A stretch of DNA of 9,332 nucleotides from Candidatus Aminicenantota bacterium (GTDB lineage Bacteria > Acidobacteriota > Aminicenantia > UBA2199), in contig JAGLQA010000265.1 in assembly GCA_023137075.1 (NCBI GenBank), positions 1 through 9,332 on the forward strand, in the 5' to 3' direction. The translations under genes and the position numbers were made by a program. Of this stretch, positions 7,500-9,332 are shown piece by piece (the stretch's first letter is position 1; every line of letters begins with the position of its first letter). The notes beneath the pieces are model-generated. The model searched no databases. It was not told where the DNA came from and was given only the letters and a program-made list of their open reading frames with translations.

Positions 7500-7513
7500 T
7501 ATGATTTATCATA
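7500..7513. promoter_or_regulatory. 14-base palindrome in the operon leader (candidate operator)
   Basis: TATGAT-TT-ATCATA is a perfect 6+2+6 inverted repeat between the proposed promoter (7592-7620) and the operon's first start codon (7424). On the minus strand the octamer ATTTATGA also recurs just beside it. A dimeric regulator could bind here, downstream of the transcription start. It does not fit FNR (TTGAT-N4-ATCAA), because the central spacer is two bases, nor CRP or Rex. In such AT-rich DNA short palindromes also occur by chance. Confidence 0.3.
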
Positions 7514-7591
7514 AATAATTTAGCATATTTCCCATTTAAGGATTAATAATGGAGTTTAATTAATTAAAAACCAAACGTTATTATAGGTATG

Positions 7592-7620
7592 ATTATAATA
7601 AAAATTTTTCCATATTGCAA
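7592..7620 (-). promoter_or_regulatory. Sigma70-type promoter for the hydrogenase/Hdr operon
   Basis: On the minus strand TTGCAA (7620-7615; four of six consensus bases) is followed after exactly 17 bases by TATAAT (7597-7592; perfect). Transcription would start near 7585, leaving a leader of roughly 160 bases before the ATG at 7424. It lies in the 273-base spacer after the abgT stop (7425-7697), which is very AT-rich and holds no convincing gene. This is the only good promoter I found ahead of the six-gene operon. Confidence 0.6.
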
Positions 7621-7697
7621 GGATTTTTTAAAAAAAATAAAAATCAGGCTGAATATAATTAAAACGTTCAATCTTAAATTTAGAATTTGCTATTCTT

Positions 7698-9272
7698 TTA
7701 ACCTACAGGTAAGTGGATGGGGGCGCCCGGACCTACCGGAATGCCCAACAGCATCCAGAACACTAAAAACACAGCCCAGAGTATAAAAAATATAAACGTA
7801 TAGGGCAGCATTAACGCAATGACAGAACCGATACCGGCCCGCTTATCGTATTTCTCCACAAAGGCGACGATTAAAGCAAAGTAAGACATCATGGGTGAGA
7901 TTATATTCGTCACGCTGTCACCTATCCGGTAAACCACTTGCACAAACTCCGGGGAATAACCCAACATCATGAACATCGGGATAAATACAGGTGCCATGAT
8001 TGCCCATTTAGCGGAAGCGCTGCCCATAACCAGGTTAATAAGGGCAGCAATAACAATAAACATAACCATTAATGGAATTCCCACCAATCCCGATGCTTTT
8101 AATGCCTCCGCACCTTTTACCGCCACAATCAAACCCAATTTTGACCATTTGAAAAATGCGACGAATTGGGCTGCAAAAAAAACAAGCACAATATAAGTAC
8201 CCATAGTGTTCATTGATTTTGCCATCCCCTTCATAATATCTTTATCGCTTTTCAGCGTTCCGGCGCCTAAACCGTAAGCAATACTCAAGATAAAGGCGAT
8301 TAAAAAAATCAGCGCCACAATGCCCTTTAACATCGGAGATTCCAGGATACCACCGGTACCCGCCTCCCTTAAAAATCCATTGGCAGGTATAATCCCCAAT
8401 AAGATAATTCCGACGATCATGATCAGGGCAATAAGCGAAAATCGCAACCCCCGCCTTTCTTCCGTTGACAGTGAACCGATCTGTTCATTTTCCTTCGCGT
8501 TTTTTTCATTTTTCTTTTCCCCGTCATCGAGGTTGTATTTCCCTAAGCGGGGTTCTACAATTTTTTCAGTAACCCAGGTGCCGGCAAAAGAGATAAAAAA
8601 AGTCGATGCTGCCATAAAAAAATAGTTGCAGGCAGGATTCACGGAGTAAGTAGGAGTAATAATCATGGCCGCTTCCTGCGATATGCCTGCAAGAAGGGGA
8701 TCGATAGTGCCGAGCAAAAGATTGGCGCTGTACCCCCCTGAAACACCGGCAAAGGCGGCCGCCAGGCCAGCCAGTGGATGACGGCCCACGGATTTGAAGA
8801 TTATGGCTGCCAGGGGGACTAATAGCACATACCCCACACCACTGGCAATATTGGACATGACGCCTGCCAGAACAATCACAAAGGTGAGCAGGTGTGGTGG
8901 GGCCGACAGCACGAGTTTTTTCAGCGATGCCCCGATCAACCCGGTGGTTTCTGCCAGGCCGATACCCAACATAGCCACAAGCACTGTCCCAAGGGGAGCA
9001 AAATCGGTGAAGTTCTTCACCATTTTAGTGAGTATCATGTGAAGTCCCTTCACGGAAAGCAGGCTGAAAGGATAGATAGTCTCGTTTTTCCCCGGTAGTA
9101 CTACGGATAGGTCTAATTGTACCGCTAATTCAGAGAGCAATATAACAGATAACGCAAAAAGCGCAAACAGTGTGGCCGGATGTGGGAGTATATTCCCTAT
9201 TTTTTCCACAACATTCAGGAAGCGGTTGAAGATCTTTTTCATGCGAATCTTTTTTTTGCCTTTCTTTTTCAC
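7698..9272 (-). CDS. abgT: AbgT-family membrane transporter
   Basis: A 524-residue integral membrane protein of the AbgT family, whose studied members take up p-aminobenzoyl-glutamate (E. coli AbgT) or export sulfonamide-type antimetabolites (MtrF, YdaH). Hydrophobic segments fill most of the length, starting near 32-52, with a lysine/glutamate-rich cytoplasmic loop at about 244-276. Conserved stretches include NIASGVGYVLLVPLAAIIF (141-159), GGYSANLLLGTIDPLLAG (179-196), MGSASAKWAIMAPVFIPMF (416-434) and YRIGDSVTNIISPMMSYF (448-465). Length is usual (about 500-520). I keep the GTG start at 9272 because GAGGT lies eight bases upstream; the in-frame ATG at 9242 lacks a clear ribosome site, though it would remove only a basic ten-residue lead. 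The exact substrate cannot be read from sequence; a dipeptide-like or folate-related compound is likely. It is followed by a 273-base spacer with its own promoter, so it is probably not part of the hydrogenase operon. Confidence 0.9.
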   Translation of the reverse strand: MKKKGKKKIRMKKIFNRFLNVVEKIGNILPHPATLFALFALSVILLSELAVQLDLSVVLPGKNETIYPFSLLSVKGLHMILTKMVKNFTDFAPLGTVLVAMLGIGLAETTGLIGASLKKLVLSAPPHLLTFVIVLAGVMSNIASGVGYVLLVPLAAIIFKSVGRHPLAGLAAAFAGVSGGYSANLLLGTIDPLLAGISQEAAMIITPTYSVNPACNYFFMAASTFFISFAGTWVTEKIVEPRLGKYNLDDGEKKNEKNAKENEQIGSLSTEERRGLRFSLIALIMIVGIILLGIIPANGFLREAGTGGILESPMLKGIVALIFLIAFILSIAYGLGAGTLKSDKDIMKGMAKSMNTMGTYIVLVFFAAQFVAFFKWSKLGLIVAVKGAEALKASGLVGIPLMVMFIVIAALINLVMGSASAKWAIMAPVFIPMFMMLGYSPEFVQVVYRIGDSVTNIISPMMSYFALIVAFVEKYDKRAGIGSVIALMLPYTFIFFILWAVFLVFWMLLGIPVGPGAPIHLPVG

Positions 9273-9332
9273 TGTTATATACCTCGCTTATTTGTATTGT
9301 TCTTCAACTAATGGAAAAACAAGACTCAATTT

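Noticed and set aside
7500..7513. The leader palindrome as an FNR box
   Set aside because: FNR sites need four bases between TTGAT and ATCAA; here the arms are two bases apart and the outer bases differ.
7622..7645. AT-only hairpin after abgT as a terminator
   Set aside because: GATTTTT/AAAAATC can pair, but with a single G-C pair, and the nearby AGAAT/ATTCT hairpin (7682-7696) has no following U-run. Neither is convincing as an intrinsic terminator.
7589..7786. 65-codon plus-strand frame across the spacer and the end of abgT
   Set aside because: It begins inside the proposed operon promoter, is made of AT-rich low-complexity codons and ends antisense to the abgT coding region.
9273..9332. 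Promoter for abgT at the right edge
   Set aside because: TTGTTT and TACAAA-like strings occur, but no pair has acceptable spacing and match; the true promoter may lie outside the window.

Overview
The window is a dense, one-strand (minus) stretch of bacterial DNA dominated by a six-gene operon for a soluble hydrogenase/heterodisulfide-reductase complex. Read in the direction of transcription (right to left) it holds: an AbgT-family membrane transporter (9272-7698); an AT-rich spacer of 273 bases with a good sigma70-type promoter and a 14-base palindrome; the operon [HdrCB/HdrD-like Fe-S protein] - hdrA - mvhD - mvhG - mvhA - [hydrogenase maturation protease] (7424-925); a short spacer with a perfect-consensus promoter; and the 5' part of a DUF4388 (PATAN-like) protein (818-1) that leaves the window just as a J-domain seems to begin.

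Organism: an anaerobic bacterium rather than a methanogenic archaeon. The promoters have TTGACA/TATAAT-type hexamers, most genes have AGGAGG-type ribosome sites, and DUF4388 and J-domain proteins are bacterial signalling or chaperone-type modules. The Hdr and Mvh proteins show the bacterial style in which HdrC and HdrB are one polypeptide. Coding GC is moderate and the spacers are very AT-rich. I cannot name the phylum; uncultured or fermentative anaerobic lineages that carry group 3c hydrogenases are plausible.

How the genes work together: MvhA (Ni-Fe site) and MvhG (Fe-S relay) would exchange electrons with H2. MvhD (2Fe-2S) would pass them to HdrA (FAD, several 4Fe-4S clusters). HdrA would split or merge electron pairs between ferredoxin and the HdrCB-like subunit, which carries a CCG-type site for a disulfide/thiol couple. 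The last gene encodes the protease that trims the C-terminus of MvhA. All junctions within the operon are 1-base gaps or short overlaps, so translation is probably coupled and the subunits made together. The physiological disulfide (or other acceptor) is unknown; a bacterium would not be expected to use CoM-S-S-CoB. The transporter upstream and the DUF4388 gene downstream appear to be separate transcription units: the operon and the DUF4388 gene each have their own promoter.

I found no RNA genes, mobile elements, CRISPR arrays or large repeats. The window does not look like a wholly new system. Its most unusual points are the HdrD-type subunit with an incomplete first CCG site, the unidentified electron acceptor, the long AT-rich leader with a palindrome ahead of the operon, and the DUF4388/J-domain protein with a nearly leaderless start.
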